From Modicisalibacter ilicicola DSM 19980 (GTDB lineage Bacteria; Pseudomonadota; Gammaproteobacteria; Pseudomonadales; Halomonadaceae): DNA of 64,000 nt. Shown piece by piece: positions 35,620-44,125 of the stretch. Positions within the stretch are counted from its first letter, which is position 1; every line of letters begins with the position of its first letter. The notes under the pieces are model-generated. The model saw only the letters and a program-made list of their open reading frames with translations, was not told the DNA's origin and did no database searches. The stretch is taken from the NCBI RefSeq assembly GCF_900128925.1, contig NZ_FQUJ01000003.1:83354-147353 (forward strand), read 5' to 3'. Made by a program: the position numbers and the translations under genes.

Positions 35620-36068
35620 CAGTCGCTCCCCTGCTGTCGGGAGGCGTCCAGGGCCTCGTTCACGGCATCGGGCACCGCCACCGGCCTGCCCGTGGCGGGG
35701 TCGAGCAGCACCAGGTTCATGCGTGCCACGGCAATGGTCCGCTCATCCGTCGGGCGATGCAGACGCTGATAGACGGAAAGACCACGACCCTGGGAGCGAG
35801 GGATCGCCGTCTCGGCTTCCAGGGTGTCGGGCCACTTGGCCTCGCCGCGATACTGTACCGCCAGGTCGGCCACCACGCTGGTGTGGCCGGCCACGTCCCA
35901 CTCGCGAAAGCCGAGTGCCACGAAGGCCTGGGCCCGTGCCTCGTGCAGCAGGCCGAGCAGGGCATCATGCCCGAGGTGACGGCCATAGTTCATGTCGCCG
36001 ATACGCACCGAGAGCGGGTATCGATGCACGACATCCCCCCCGGGAAATTCCAGCTGTACGCGCTCCAT
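35619..36068 (-). CDS. Acyl-CoA thioesterase (hotdog fold)
   Basis: A 149-residue hotdog-fold thioesterase of the 4HBT type (YPLSVRIGDMNYGRHLGHDALLGLLHEA near residue 17 with the GHDALL active-site region). The GAGGG site five bases before ATG at 36068 decides the start over the ATG at 36080. It follows purD with 50 bp between and is coupled to the phosphoribulokinase gene. Acyl substrate unknown. Confidence 0.86.
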   Translation of the reverse strand: MERVQLEFPGGDVVHRYPLSVRIGDMNYGRHLGHDALLGLLHEARAQAFVALGFREWDVAGHTSVVADLAVQYRGEAKWPDTLEAETAIPRSQGRGLSVYQRLHRPTDERTIAVARMNLVLLDPATGRPVAVPDAVNEALDASRQQGSD

Positions 36069-36118
36069 GGCAACCCTCATGTTCAGGAGACTCAGCGAAA
36101 CGATCGAAACTACCCGGA

Positions 36119-37405
36119 TCAACGTTCCCGGGCAATTGCACGATAGGCGATATCGCGACGGTAGTGGGCGCCTTCCCAATCGATCGCCGAGACACCGTCA
36201 TAGGCACGGTCACGTGCCCTGGAGACGCGCTCACCGAGGGCAGTCACGCACAGCACACGGCCGCCGCTGGTGACGACCCGGCCTTGCGCATCCAGGCGGG
36301 TGCCGGCGTGGAAGACCCGGCAACCGCAGGCCTCGGCGCCTTCGAAACCGCTGATCGCATCCCCCTGGCGGTACTCGCCGGGATAGCCCTCGGCGGCCAT
36401 GACCACCCCCACGGCGGCACGGGAATCCCACTCGCAGGCCTGCTCGTCGAGGCGTCCCTCGACGCCGGCCAGGCAGAGCCGGACCAGATCGCTCTTCAAG
36501 CGCATCAGGATGGGCTGGGTCTCCGGATCGCCGAACCGGCAATTGTACTCGATGACCCTGGGCGCCCCCTGGGCATCGATCATCAAACCGGCATAGAGGA
36601 ACCCCGTGTAGGGATGGCCCTCCTCGGCCATGCCCCGCACCGTGGGCAGGATCACCTCGTCGAGGATGCGCTGGTGGACCGCCTCGGTGACCACCGGGGC
36701 CGGGGAATAGGCGCCCATGCCGCCGGTATTGGGACCGCTGTCGCCATCCCCCGCGCGCTTGTGATCCTGGCTGGTGGCCATGGGCAGGATGTGCCGGCCA
36801 TCGACCATGACGATGAAGCTGGCCTCCTCCCCCTCGAGGAACTCCTCGATCACTACCCGTGCCCCGGCATCACCGAAGGCGTTGGCCTCGAGCATGTCGC
36901 GCACCGCCGCCTCGGCCTCGACCTCGGTCATGGCGACCACCACCCCCTTGCCCGCCGCCAGGCCATCGGCCTTGATGACGATGGGCGCCCCCTTGTCGGC
37001 CAGATACTCCAGGGCTGGATCGACCTCGGTGAAGGTGGCGTACCGAGCGGAGGGGATCTCGTGGCGAGCGAGGAAGTCCTTGGTGAAGGCCTTGGATCCC
37101 TCAAGCTGCGCCGCCGCCTGGGTGGGGCCGAATATCTTCAGCCCGGCCGCCCGAAATCGATCGACGATGCCGGCTACCAGCGGCGCTTCGGGGCCGACGA
37201 TGGTCAGCTCGATGCCATTGTGTCGAGCGAACGCCTCCAGGCCCTCGAGATCATCGGCGGCGATATCGACGTTGGTCAGCTTGGATTCACGGGCGGTACC
37301 GGCGTTGCCCGGCGCCACGAAGACGCTCTCTACCCGGGAGGATTGCGCCGCCTTCCAGGCCAGCGCGTGCTCGCGACCGCCGCCACCGATGATCAGCACC
37401 TTCAT
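36119..37405 (-). CDS. purD: Phosphoribosylamine-glycine ligase PurD
   Basis: A 428-residue ATP-grasp ligase making GAR in purine synthesis. The N-terminal IIGGGGREHALAWK, ATP-grasp block IVIKADGLAAGKGVVVA near 138 and C-terminal metal-binding GFLYAGLMID and EYNCRFGDPETQ near 282 are intact. The start overlaps the phaR stop (ATGA). Normally partnered with purH; no purH is visible in the window. Confidence 0.97.
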   Translation of the reverse strand: MKVLIIGGGGREHALAWKAAQSSRVESVFVAPGNAGTARESKLTNVDIAADDLEGLEAFARHNGIELTIVGPEAPLVAGIVDRFRAAGLKIFGPTQAAAQLEGSKAFTKDFLARHEIPSARYATFTEVDPALEYLADKGAPIVIKADGLAAGKGVVVAMTEVEAEAAVRDMLEANAFGDAGARVVIEEFLEGEEASFIVMVDGRHILPMATSQDHKRAGDGDSGPNTGGMGAYSPAPVVTEAVHQRILDEVILPTVRGMAEEGHPYTGFLYAGLMIDAQGAPRVIEYNCRFGDPETQPILMRLKSDLVRLCLAGVEGRLDEQACEWDSRAAVGVVMAAEGYPGEYRQGDAISGFEGAEACGCRVFHAGTRLDAQGRVVTSGGRVLCVTALGERVSRARDRAYDGVSAIDWEGAHYRRDIAYRAIARER

Positions 37406-37863
37406 CGCTCGTCCTCATCGGCGTCGTCTTCCTTCTGCTGCGCCTTGTTGATGGTCTTCTGCCAGAAGCGCATGTTCTCTTCGGTCATCTCGCGCATCAG
37501 CTCCATGGGAGAGTTGCGCATGGCCTGCTGCCACTGGTCCTGCAGACGTTTCTGCTGTTCCAGCATGAGCTGGGTACCCTGTTCGAGATAGCGTGCCAGC
37601 GGCAGGGGCTGGGCCATGGCGTAGACCCGAATCAGTTGCTGCAGAAGATCGTTGGAGAAGACCTCGGCCTCGCCGTCGGCCTGCTCCTGCTCGATGATGA
37701 TCGAGAGCAGGATGGTGCGGGTCAGGTCTTCGCCGGTCTTGGCATCCTCGACACGAAACGGCTCCTCGTCGAGGATCAGGCGCCGCAGATCCTCGAGAGT
37801 GACATAGCGACTCTGTTGGGTGTCGTAGAGTCGACGATTGGCATACTTGCGGATCACACGCAC
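37402..37863 (-). CDS. phaR: Polyhydroxyalkanoate synthesis repressor PhaR
   Basis: A 153-residue PHB-responsive regulator. The N-terminal domain RKYANRRLYDTQQSRYVTLEDL (residues 5-26) is the hallmark PhaR DNA-binding domain, followed by the PHB-accumulation regulatory domain (ILLSIIIEQEQAD near 52). It represses phasin and synthase genes when no polymer granules are available. Translationally coupled with purD and divergent from rsmE. Indicates PHA storage capability, although no phaC synthase is in view. Confidence 0.95.
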   Translation of the reverse strand: MRVIRKYANRRLYDTQQSRYVTLEDLRRLILDEEPFRVEDAKTGEDLTRTILLSIIIEQEQADGEAEVFSNDLLQQLIRVYAMAQPLPLARYLEQGTQLMLEQQKRLQDQWQQAMRNSPMELMREMTEENMRFWQKTINKAQQKEDDADEDER

Positions 37864-37997
37864 GGCGCGCCCCCTTGTTCTATTAATCGTGCTTCACATT
37901 GTGCATCGCACTATCCCACTTGGAAACCACACGGCTTGCCAGGCCCGAACGCATGACGCTTAATTCGATCCAGGCCATTCCGCTCAAGAGGAGCATC

Positions 37998-38711
37998 ATG
38001 AACCTGATCCTGCTCGACCTCGCCGATATCGACGCAGACGGCTACGCCTGGGTACGTGACCCTCGACGAGTACGCCATCTGCATGAGGTGCATGGTGTCG
38101 CCTCGGGTGACGAGCTGACCCTGGGCATCCTGGGGGGTGCGATCGGTCGAGGGCGACTGATCAGCCTGGGTGAGCACGAGGCCTGCTTCGAGGTGATTCG
38201 GCTGGAGCTGTCGCCGCCCGCACCGCTGCCGGTTCATCTGGTGCTGGCCCTGCCGCGCCCGCGCATGCTGGCGCGCTCGCTGGAGCATGTGACCGCCCTG
38301 GGGGTCAAGCATATCACGCTATTGCATACACGCCGCGTGGAGAAGAGCTACTGGCAGTCGCCGGAGCTGGCCCCCGGGCGGATCCGTGACCACCTCTGGC
38401 TGGGCCTGGAGCAGGCCCGGGACACCGTGCTGCCCGAGGTGACCCTGGAAAGGCGCTTCAAACCCTTTGTCGAGGACCGTCTTCCGGAGTTGCTGCAAGG
38501 CCGGCGTGGCCTCTTTGCCCACCCCGGCATGCCCTCGGCCTGCCCCCGGGGCATCGGCGACGACACCCTGCTGCTGGTGGGCCCAGAAGGCGGGTTCATA
38601 CCCTATGAGGTGGAACGCCTGCTGGACGCCGGTTGCCAGGGAGTGCACCTGGGCGAGCGCATCCTGCGCGTCGAAACCGCGGTGACCGCACTGCTTGCCA
38701 GGCTCTTCTAG
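37998..38711 (+). CDS. rsmE: 16S rRNA m3U1498 methyltransferase RsmE
   Basis: A 237-residue SPOUT-class methyltransferase with N-terminal PUA-like domain and a C-terminal knotted domain. The late SAM motif LLLVGPEGGFIPYEV near 190 and LGERILRVETAVTALLA at the end are conserved. Start at 37998 after AAGAGGAG; the ATG at 37899 is not preferred. Divergent from phaR across a 134-bp gap. Confidence 0.95.
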   Translation: MNLILLDLADIDADGYAWVRDPRRVRHLHEVHGVASGDELTLGILGGAIGRGRLISLGEHEACFEVIRLELSPPAPLPVHLVLALPRPRMLARSLEHVTALGVKHITLLHTRRVEKSYWQSPELAPGRIRDHLWLGLEQARDTVLPEVTLERRFKPFVEDRLPELLQGRRGLFAHPGMPSACPRGIGDDTLLLVGPEGGFIPYEVERLLDAGCQGVHLGERILRVETAVTALLARLF

Positions 38712-38728
38712 GGCTCTCCCGGGCCGGA

Positions 38729-40030
38729 TCAACCCTCGCCGCGCAGCCGCCGCAGGAGCTCGAGGGTCGCAAAACCATCCGGGATCCTGCCCAGGCGGCG
38801 CTGGTACTCGCGAATTCCGGCACGGGTGTTGGGGCCGAGGATACCGTCGGGCTCGCCGACCTCCATGCCGCGCTCGTTGAGCAGCCGCTGCAATTCCTCG
38901 ATCTGAGCACGGGACAGGGCCGGTTCGCCGCGTGGCCATTCGGCCTGAATAGCGGGCTCCCCGGCGATCCGGTCCGCCAGCAGCCCCACCGCCAGGGCGT
39001 AGCTGGTGGAGGCGTTGTAGCGCATGATGACGCGGAAGTTGTGCCCCACCAGGAACGCCGGCCCTTGCGCCCCGGCCGGGGCGATGACCGAGGCGTCGGC
39101 CAGTGTCGGCAGCTCGTCGCCGCTTGCCGGCGTCACCCCCTGGGCCGCCCAGTCCCGGCTCGACCGGCGGTTGGCGAGTTCGGTCTGGGCATAGTCGAAC
39201 CCCTCGGGCAAGCGCACCTCCAACCCCCAGGGCTCGCCCTCGCGCCAGCCCGCTTCGTCGAGGTAATGGGCGGTAGACGCCATGACATCGGCGATGCTGC
39301 CCCAGATGTCGCGTCGCCCATCACCGTCGGCATCCCGGGCATAGGCCTCGAAACTCGATGGCAGGAACTGGGTGTGGCCCATGGCCCCGGCCCAGGAGCC
39401 TTGCATGCGCTCGCGGTCGATGTCACCGCTCTGGAGGATGCGCAGGGCTGCCATCAGCTCGCCCTGGGCAAACGCGGGGCGCCGCCCGTCGTAGCCCAGG
39501 GTGGCCAGCGCATCGATGGTCGAGAAACTGCCGAAGTTACTGCCGTAATTGCTTTCGATACCCCAGATGGCGACAAGTATGTTGCCAGGTACGCCATAGC
39601 GCTCGCTGGCGGCGTCGATGGCCGAACGATGCTCGGCAAGCCGCACCCGGCCCCGCTCGATTCGGGACTCGGATACCGCGCTGTCGAGATACGCCCATAC
39701 CCGGCGGCTGAACTCCGGCTGGCTGCGGTCCAGCTCGATGATCCGCGGCTGGTAGCTGACCGGATCGAAGGCGGCAGCCAGGGTCGCGGCATCGATGCCC
39801 TCGGCGCGGGCCTGGCGCTCGAAGTCGGCGACCCAGTCAGCGAATCCGGCCTTCTCGGGCCTCGCCGGGCCATCGACGCTGGTATCGTCACCGCCTTGCC
39901 TGGTGTCGTTGGTGGCCGCCGGGGCCGCATCGGCGGCATTCGTGGTCGCATTGGCGCTCGACTGGCAACCGCTCACCGAGAGCAGCAGGGCCAGGGTAGC
40001 CGGGAAAAGGAGGGGGAGACGGCAATTCAT
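38729..40030 (-). CDS. Lytic murein transglycosylase B-like lipoprotein
   Basis: A 433-residue outer-membrane lipoprotein cleaving peptidoglycan. Signal sequence with lipobox LSVSGC (Cys near residue 22), catalytic Glu in AIWGIESNYGSNFG near 160, the substrate-binding GAMGHTQFLPSSFEAY block near 220, and a C-terminal peptidoglycan-binding domain (GEPDGILGPNTRAGIREYQ near 400). Longer than E. coli MltB because of this extra domain, so the type is closer to the Pseudomonas SltB/MltB2 group. Start at 40030 chosen for the signal peptide. Confidence 0.92.
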   Translation of the reverse strand: MNCRLPLLFPATLALLLSVSGCQSSANATTNAADAAPAATNDTRQGGDDTSVDGPARPEKAGFADWVADFERQARAEGIDAATLAAAFDPVSYQPRIIELDRSQPEFSRRVWAYLDSAVSESRIERGRVRLAEHRSAIDAASERYGVPGNILVAIWGIESNYGSNFGSFSTIDALATLGYDGRRPAFAQGELMAALRILQSGDIDRERMQGSWAGAMGHTQFLPSSFEAYARDADGDGRRDIWGSIADVMASTAHYLDEAGWREGEPWGLEVRLPEGFDYAQTELANRRSSRDWAAQGVTPASGDELPTLADASVIAPAGAQGPAFLVGHNFRVIMRYNASTSYALAVGLLADRIAGEPAIQAEWPRGEPALSRAQIEELQRLLNERGMEVGEPDGILGPNTRAGIREYQRRLGRIPDGFATLELLRRLRGEG

Positions 40031-40065
40031 GAGGCATCCTTGCATGAGATCAGCGGAGATTTTCG

Positions 40066-40524
40066 TCAGTTCATCAGGGTCAAGCGCGCCAGGACCGCGA
40101 GGTGACAGAGGACGACGATGGCCGTCAGCAGGCTGCGCAGGCGCTGGTACCAGGCAGGCAGGCTTGCCGCCACGCTGCGCTGGCGCTCGTAGAGACGCAC
40201 CAGCAGAAAGCCGATCATCAGCACCAGCGCGGCATCGTCATAATCGAGCAGCAACGCCGGCCAGGCCAGCAGGCTCGGAACCATGCTCAACAGCAGACGG
40301 TCCTTGAAGCCCCGCGTGTCGGAGACTTCCTGCCCCATCGCCACGCCCCAGTGAATGCCGCCGAGAAACGACAGGATGACCGCGCTATAGAAGATGAAGG
40401 CCTTGATCGCCAGGGCCTGCCAAAGTACCGGCGCCACGAAGACGATGATGGCGCCGGCCAGGAAAGGGACCAGTCCGGCGATACCCAGGAGGAACGGCAG
40501 GCGTGGGGGGCCGATAGCAAACAT
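40066..40524 (-). CDS. DUF3429 membrane protein
   Basis: A 152-residue integral membrane protein with four to five hydrophobic helices (GIAGLVPFLAGAIIVFV near 10; AFIFYSAVILSFLGGIHWG near 40; others to the end). The FLGGIHWG segment is characteristic of DUF3429. No activity is known. It lies 35 bp upstream of the transglycosylase gene and downstream of the Mrp operon, from which it is separated by a dispersed repeat. Confidence 0.85.
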   Translation of the reverse strand: MFAIGPPRLPFLLGIAGLVPFLAGAIIVFVAPVLWQALAIKAFIFYSAVILSFLGGIHWGVAMGQEVSDTRGFKDRLLLSMVPSLLAWPALLLDYDDAALVLMIGFLLVRLYERQRSVAASLPAWYQRLRSLLTAIVVLCHLAVLARLTLMN

Positions 40525-40589
40525 TGGGCCTCGGTCGTTGTGATGGTTGGTGAAGGATGAACAAGTAGCGCTCAAGACAATCTCAGAAA

Positions 40590-40655
40590 GTATTTACGAA
40601 TGACTGCTTTCGCCTTGCCTGACCCGTCGCTCGTGACTTTTGCAAACACCCTCTC
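40590..40655. repeat. Dispersed repeat, copy B (internally deleted)
   Basis: The segment 40604-40651 (TTTCGCCTTGCCTGA, then CGTCGCTCGT and ACTTTTG) matches 7789-7834 of copy A with few differences. Left of it is a short fragment similar to the other end of copy A (GTATTTACGAATGACTG). The middle of copy A is absent, with GCAGT-like bases at the join. It lies between mrpG and the DUF3429 gene. Confidence 0.6.
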
Positions 40656-40662
40656 GACCAGC

Positions 40663-41070
40663 CTAGCCGGAATCACGGTGGCGGGGCGAGCCCGTCGGAT
40701 CGTCATCCCCAGGCGCCAGACGGCTTTCCAGCTGGTGGGTGTCGGGGTTGTAGTTGGGCTTGAGCTCGTCCTTGACTGTGCCGCTCCATAGCTGCGCGCC
40801 GACGAAGTAGCCCGCCCGGCCGATCACATGAGCCGCCACCGGTGCGGTGATCATGATGAAGATAATCACGCCGAAAGCCCGGGCGACCACCACCGCCTGG
40901 GCAAAGTGCAGCGCCACCGCCAGCATGATCAAGGCGGCTCCTAGCGTCGCAGCCTTGGTGGTTGCGTGCATGCGGGTCAAGAGATCAGGCAGACGCAAGA
41001 CGCCTAGCGCCGCCACGAACATGAAGAACGTTCCCGCCAGTATCAGACCGCCCTTGAGCCACTCAATCAT
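40663..41070 (-). CDS. mrpG: Mrp antiporter subunit G
   Basis: A 135-residue subunit with three helices, carrying the typical ALGVLRLPDLLTRMHATTKAATLG segment near 25. A C-terminal hydrophilic tail is longer than usual. It is the last gene of the leftward mrpABCDEFG operon and overlaps mrpF by eight bases. Confidence 0.93.
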   Translation of the reverse strand: MIEWLKGGLILAGTFFMFVAALGVLRLPDLLTRMHATTKAATLGAALIMLAVALHFAQAVVVARAFGVIIFIMITAPVAAHVIGRAGYFVGAQLWSGTVKDELKPNYNPDTHQLESRLAPGDDDPTGSPRHRDSG

Positions 41071-41332
41071 CACGTTGCCCCCCACGCTCGAGAAAACGAG
41101 CAAAACCGATGGTCGCCATGAACGCCATCAGCGCCATGACGATGGACACGTCAAGCAGGCTAGGCACGTCGGTGGCGATGGCGATCACGCCAATGAAACC
41201 TACCAGGATCGATGAAAAAAGCTCCAGGGCCACCACCCGATCCGGCAGGCTGGGCCCGCGAAACAGGCGGACAAAGGCCAGGCACAGCGCCAGCGCCATT
41301 ACCGCCAGGCTCAGCAGGATCACGATCGACAC
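41063..41332 (-). CDS. mrpF: Mrp antiporter subunit F
   Basis: An 89-residue subunit with three helices and the conserved LFRGPSLPDRVVALE loop. The start is chosen as GTG at 41332, since a perfect AAGGAGGTAA lies five bases upstream; the ATG at 41353 used by a longest-frame call would bury that site inside the coding region. Confidence 0.92.
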   Translation of the reverse strand: MSIVILLSLAVMALALCLAFVRLFRGPSLPDRVVALELFSSILVGFIGVIAIATDVPSLLDVSIVMALMAFMATIGFARFLERGGQRDD

Positions 41333-41349
41333 AGGGTTACCTCCTTGCA

Positions 41350-41823
41350 TCAATGGAACAGTTCCAGCGCACGGTGTTCCAGTTTCGCCAAGCTTCGTCT
41401 GACCTCTGCCTCGTCATGCAAGAACATGGCATGGATATAGAGCACGCGCCGATCATCGGAGACGTCCAGGCTCAGCGTGCCCGGGGTCAACGAGATCAGG
41501 TTGGCGACAAAGGTGATCTCGAACTCGGTCTGAGCCTTCAGGGGCATGGCGATCACCCCAGGCTTCATATGCCAAGGCGGGGTAACGATGTCGTAGGAGA
41601 CCTGGAAGTTCGCCATTACCAACTCCTTGATGAAAAAGCCGATAAAGCGAATCACGAGCGGCAGCCGCTGGGCATACCCGTCAAGCACCGGCACCTGAGA
41701 CTGAATCAGCGCCAACGCCAGGTAACCAAAGAACAGCCCCGCGAGCAAGTTGCGACCGCTGAAGTCGCCGGTGAGCACGATCCAGGCAAAACCCAGTAGC
41801 AGGTTGCAGGCGGCCCCGATCAT
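41350..41823 (-). CDS. mrpE: Mrp antiporter subunit E
   Basis: A 157-residue subunit with the [14 protein letters not shown] motif near 108 that marks MrpE. The start at 41823 overlaps the mrpD stop (ATGA). Upstream codons in this frame overlap mrpD antisense-style and are not used. Needed for assembly of the antiporter complex. Confidence 0.93.
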   Translation of the reverse strand: MIGAACNLLLGFAWIVLTGDFSGRNLLAGLFFGYLALALIQSQVPVLDGYAQRLPLVIRFIGFFIKELVMANFQVSYDIVTPPWHMKPGVIAMPLKAQTEFEITFVANLISLTPGTLSLDVSDDRRVLYIHAMFLHDEAEVRRSLAKLEHRALELFH

Positions 41824-43337
41824 GGTGTCTTCTCCTGTGTGTCGCCGAGCACGGCCTCGATATAGCGATCGGGATCCAGCAGCTGACCGGCGGAGGCCTC
41901 GGCCAGGGCGTAGAGGGGCTCGGCGTTGAGGCCGATGAACAAGGTGCACATCCCCAGCGCGACCACTGGCGCCAACATCAGCCACATCTCCTTGGAGCCG
42001 ACCGATGGCGGGGGATCAACGTCGGCCTCCGAGGGCGTCGCCTTCCAGAACACTTCGGCCCAGATCTTGATCATCGAGTAGAGGGTCAGAAGCCCGACCA
42101 GCAAGGCGATAAAGGTCACCCCGTAGGCTCCGGCCTCGAGGCCGGCACGGATCACGAGAAACTTGGCGAAGAACCCGGAGAGTGGCGGCATGCCGGCCAG
42201 GGACAGCGCCGGAATCAGGAACAGCACCGCAAGCCAGGGATGGCTTTGATAAAGGCCACCCAGGGACTTGAGCTCATAGGTGCCCCGCAGCCGCTGAACG
42301 ATGCCACTGATCAGGAAGAGATTCGTCTTCACGATGATGTGGTGCGCGATATAGAAGACGCCACCGACCAGCGCCAGCGGGGTGAACAGCGCCAGCCCCA
42401 GAATCATGTAGCCGATTTGGCTGACGATGTGAAACGACAGGATGCGACGGAACTCGTACTGCGCCGCCGCCCCCAGCACCCCGGAGAGCATGGTCAAGCC
42501 CGCCCCCCACAGCAGGATCTCATGGGTATAGCCAGGACTCTGGTTGAAGATCAGGGTGAACACCCGGAACAATGCATAGACACCGACCTTGGTCAGCAGG
42601 CCGGCGAACAGCGCCGAAACCGCCACCGGAGCGGTATGGTAGGAGGCCGGCAGCCAGAAGAACAGCGGAAAGGCCGCGGCCTTGATGCCGAAGGCCACCA
42701 TGAACATCATCGCCAGGACGTCGATCATGCCATCGTCTTCCAGTGTCGCCAGACGAAAAGCGATGTCGGCCATGTTGAGCGTGCCCACCATGCCATAGAG
42801 CAGGCCTACCGCAACCAGAAAGACCACCGAGGAGATCAGGTTGAGGGTGACGTATTTGATCGCCCCTTCCATCTGCGCCTTCTCGCTGCCCAGGATCAGC
42901 AGCGCAAAGGACGCCACCAGCATCACTTCGAACCAGACATAGAGATTGAAGATATCGCCGGTTAAAAAGGCCCCGGCAACGCCGGCCAGCAGCAGGTGCA
43001 TCAGCGGGAAGTAGCCGTAAGTCTCGTGGCTGCGTTTCACCGACCCCAGTGAGAAGAGCGCCACGGCAAAACCGATGATCCCGGTGAGTACCACCATGGT
43101 CGCCCCCAGCAGATCGGCGACCAGGCTGATGCCGAAGGGGGCCGGCCAGCCCCCCATGTTCATCACCAGAATGCCGTCACGGTTGACCGTGGTCAGCAGC
43201 CACAGAGCGGTCAACAGCAGGCCGGCCGTGCCGGCCACGGCGATGAAACGCTGCATGCTCCGGGAGCGCCAGAACACCAGCGATATGGCCCCTGCCAGCA
43301 AGGGTATGAGAATGGGCAGCGCAATCTGCGGATTCAA
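41820..43337 (-). CDS. mrpD: Mrp antiporter subunit D (NuoN/NuoM-like)
   Basis: A 505-residue, 14-helix proton-channel subunit related to complex I. Essential residues are in conserved contexts: FEVML near 137, [18 protein letters not shown] near 215 and [12 protein letters not shown] near 250. Start codon is TTG at 43337, overlapping the mrpC TGA as TTGA, with AAGGAT upstream; the unusual start is best explained by tight coupling. Confidence 0.94.
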   Translation of the reverse strand: MNPQIALPILIPLLAGAISLVFWRSRSMQRFIAVAGTAGLLLTALWLLTTVNRDGILVMNMGGWPAPFGISLVADLLGATMVVLTGIIGFAVALFSLGSVKRSHETYGYFPLMHLLLAGVAGAFLTGDIFNLYVWFEVMLVASFALLILGSEKAQMEGAIKYVTLNLISSVVFLVAVGLLYGMVGTLNMADIAFRLATLEDDGMIDVLAMMFMVAFGIKAAAFPLFFWLPASYHTAPVAVSALFAGLLTKVGVYALFRVFTLIFNQSPGYTHEILLWGAGLTMLSGVLGAAAQYEFRRILSFHIVSQIGYMILGLALFTPLALVGGVFYIAHHIIVKTNLFLISGIVQRLRGTYELKSLGGLYQSHPWLAVLFLIPALSLAGMPPLSGFFAKFLVIRAGLEAGAYGVTFIALLVGLLTLYSMIKIWAEVFWKATPSEADVDPPPSVGSKEMWLMLAPVVALGMCTLFIGLNAEPLYALAEASAGQLLDPDRYIEAVLGDTQEKTP

Positions 43338-43681
43338 GTATCGGTATCCTTCATCCTGTCCAAGTCATCGGCGCGCACGATCTCCCAGGCCCGGCGCACC
43401 AGCACCACGGCGAAGGACAGCACGCCGAAGGCAATGACGATGGCGGTGAGCACCAGCGCCTGGGGTAGCGGGTCGGCCACGGCGCCGGCGGGGGCCGTCA
43501 TGCCTTTCGGGACCAGCGGCGGAGCACCACGCACCATGCCTGCCGTGGCGAAGATCAACAGATTGGCGGCGTTCGAGAGCAGCATCAACCCGATCACCAG
43601 CTTGACGATTGAGCGCCGCAGCATCATGTAGATCGCGGCGGCAAAGAGAATGCCGATTGCGACGGCCATCAAGGGTTCCAT
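43334..43681 (-). CDS. mrpC: Mrp antiporter subunit C (NuoK-like)
   Basis: A 115-residue three-helix subunit, homologous to complex I NuoK, with [17 protein letters not shown] near 35 and [17 protein letters not shown] near 70. Overlaps mrpD by four bases (TTGA). Confidence 0.94.
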   Translation of the reverse strand: MEPLMAVAIGILFAAAIYMMLRRSIVKLVIGLMLLSNAANLLIFATAGMVRGAPPLVPKGMTAPAGAVADPLPQALVLTAIVIAFGVLSFAVVLVRRAWEIVRADDLDRMKDTDT

Positions 43682-43690
43682 GGCAGCTCC

Positions 43691-44125
43691 TCAGCTTTCA
43701 TCGTCATGTTGATCGGTCTTGACCAGCGCGGTGATCGCCATGAGCACCGAACCCACCACCACCAGATAGACGCCGATATCGAAGATCAGCGGCGTCGAGG
43801 CCTTGAAGTCGATCACCGGAATGGTCCACCACTGAGCGGTGAAGAAGGGCTCGCCGTTCCACCAGGCCGGCAGCGTCGAAAGCACGCCGAACAACAGCCC
43901 CATGCCGACCAGGTCGCGAGGCGACACCTTGAGCATCTCGCTCATGGCACGACGACCATGGGCGAAGAGATAGAGTGTGAAGGCCGCCGCGGCCACGAGC
44001 CCGGCGATGAAACCGCCGCCCGGCTCGTCATGGCCACGCAGCAGCAGAAACAGCGAGAACAGCAATTGCAGCGGCAGCAGCAGTCGCGCCGCGACATTGA
44101 GGATCAGGGTACCCGTTCTAGTCAT
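43691..44125 (-). CDS. mrpB: Mrp antiporter subunit B
   Basis: A 144-residue four-helix subunit with [22 protein letters not shown] near 27 and [16 protein letters not shown] near 120. The ATG at 44125 overlaps the mrpA stop by eight bases. The longer frame to 44170 runs inside mrpA and is unlikely. Confidence 0.94.
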   Translation of the reverse strand: MTRTGTLILNVAARLLLPLQLLFSLFLLLRGHDEPGGGFIAGLVAAAAFTLYLFAHGRRAMSEMLKVSPRDLVGMGLLFGVLSTLPAWWNGEPFFTAQWWTIPVIDFKASTPLIFDIGVYLVVVGSVLMAITALVKTDQHDDES

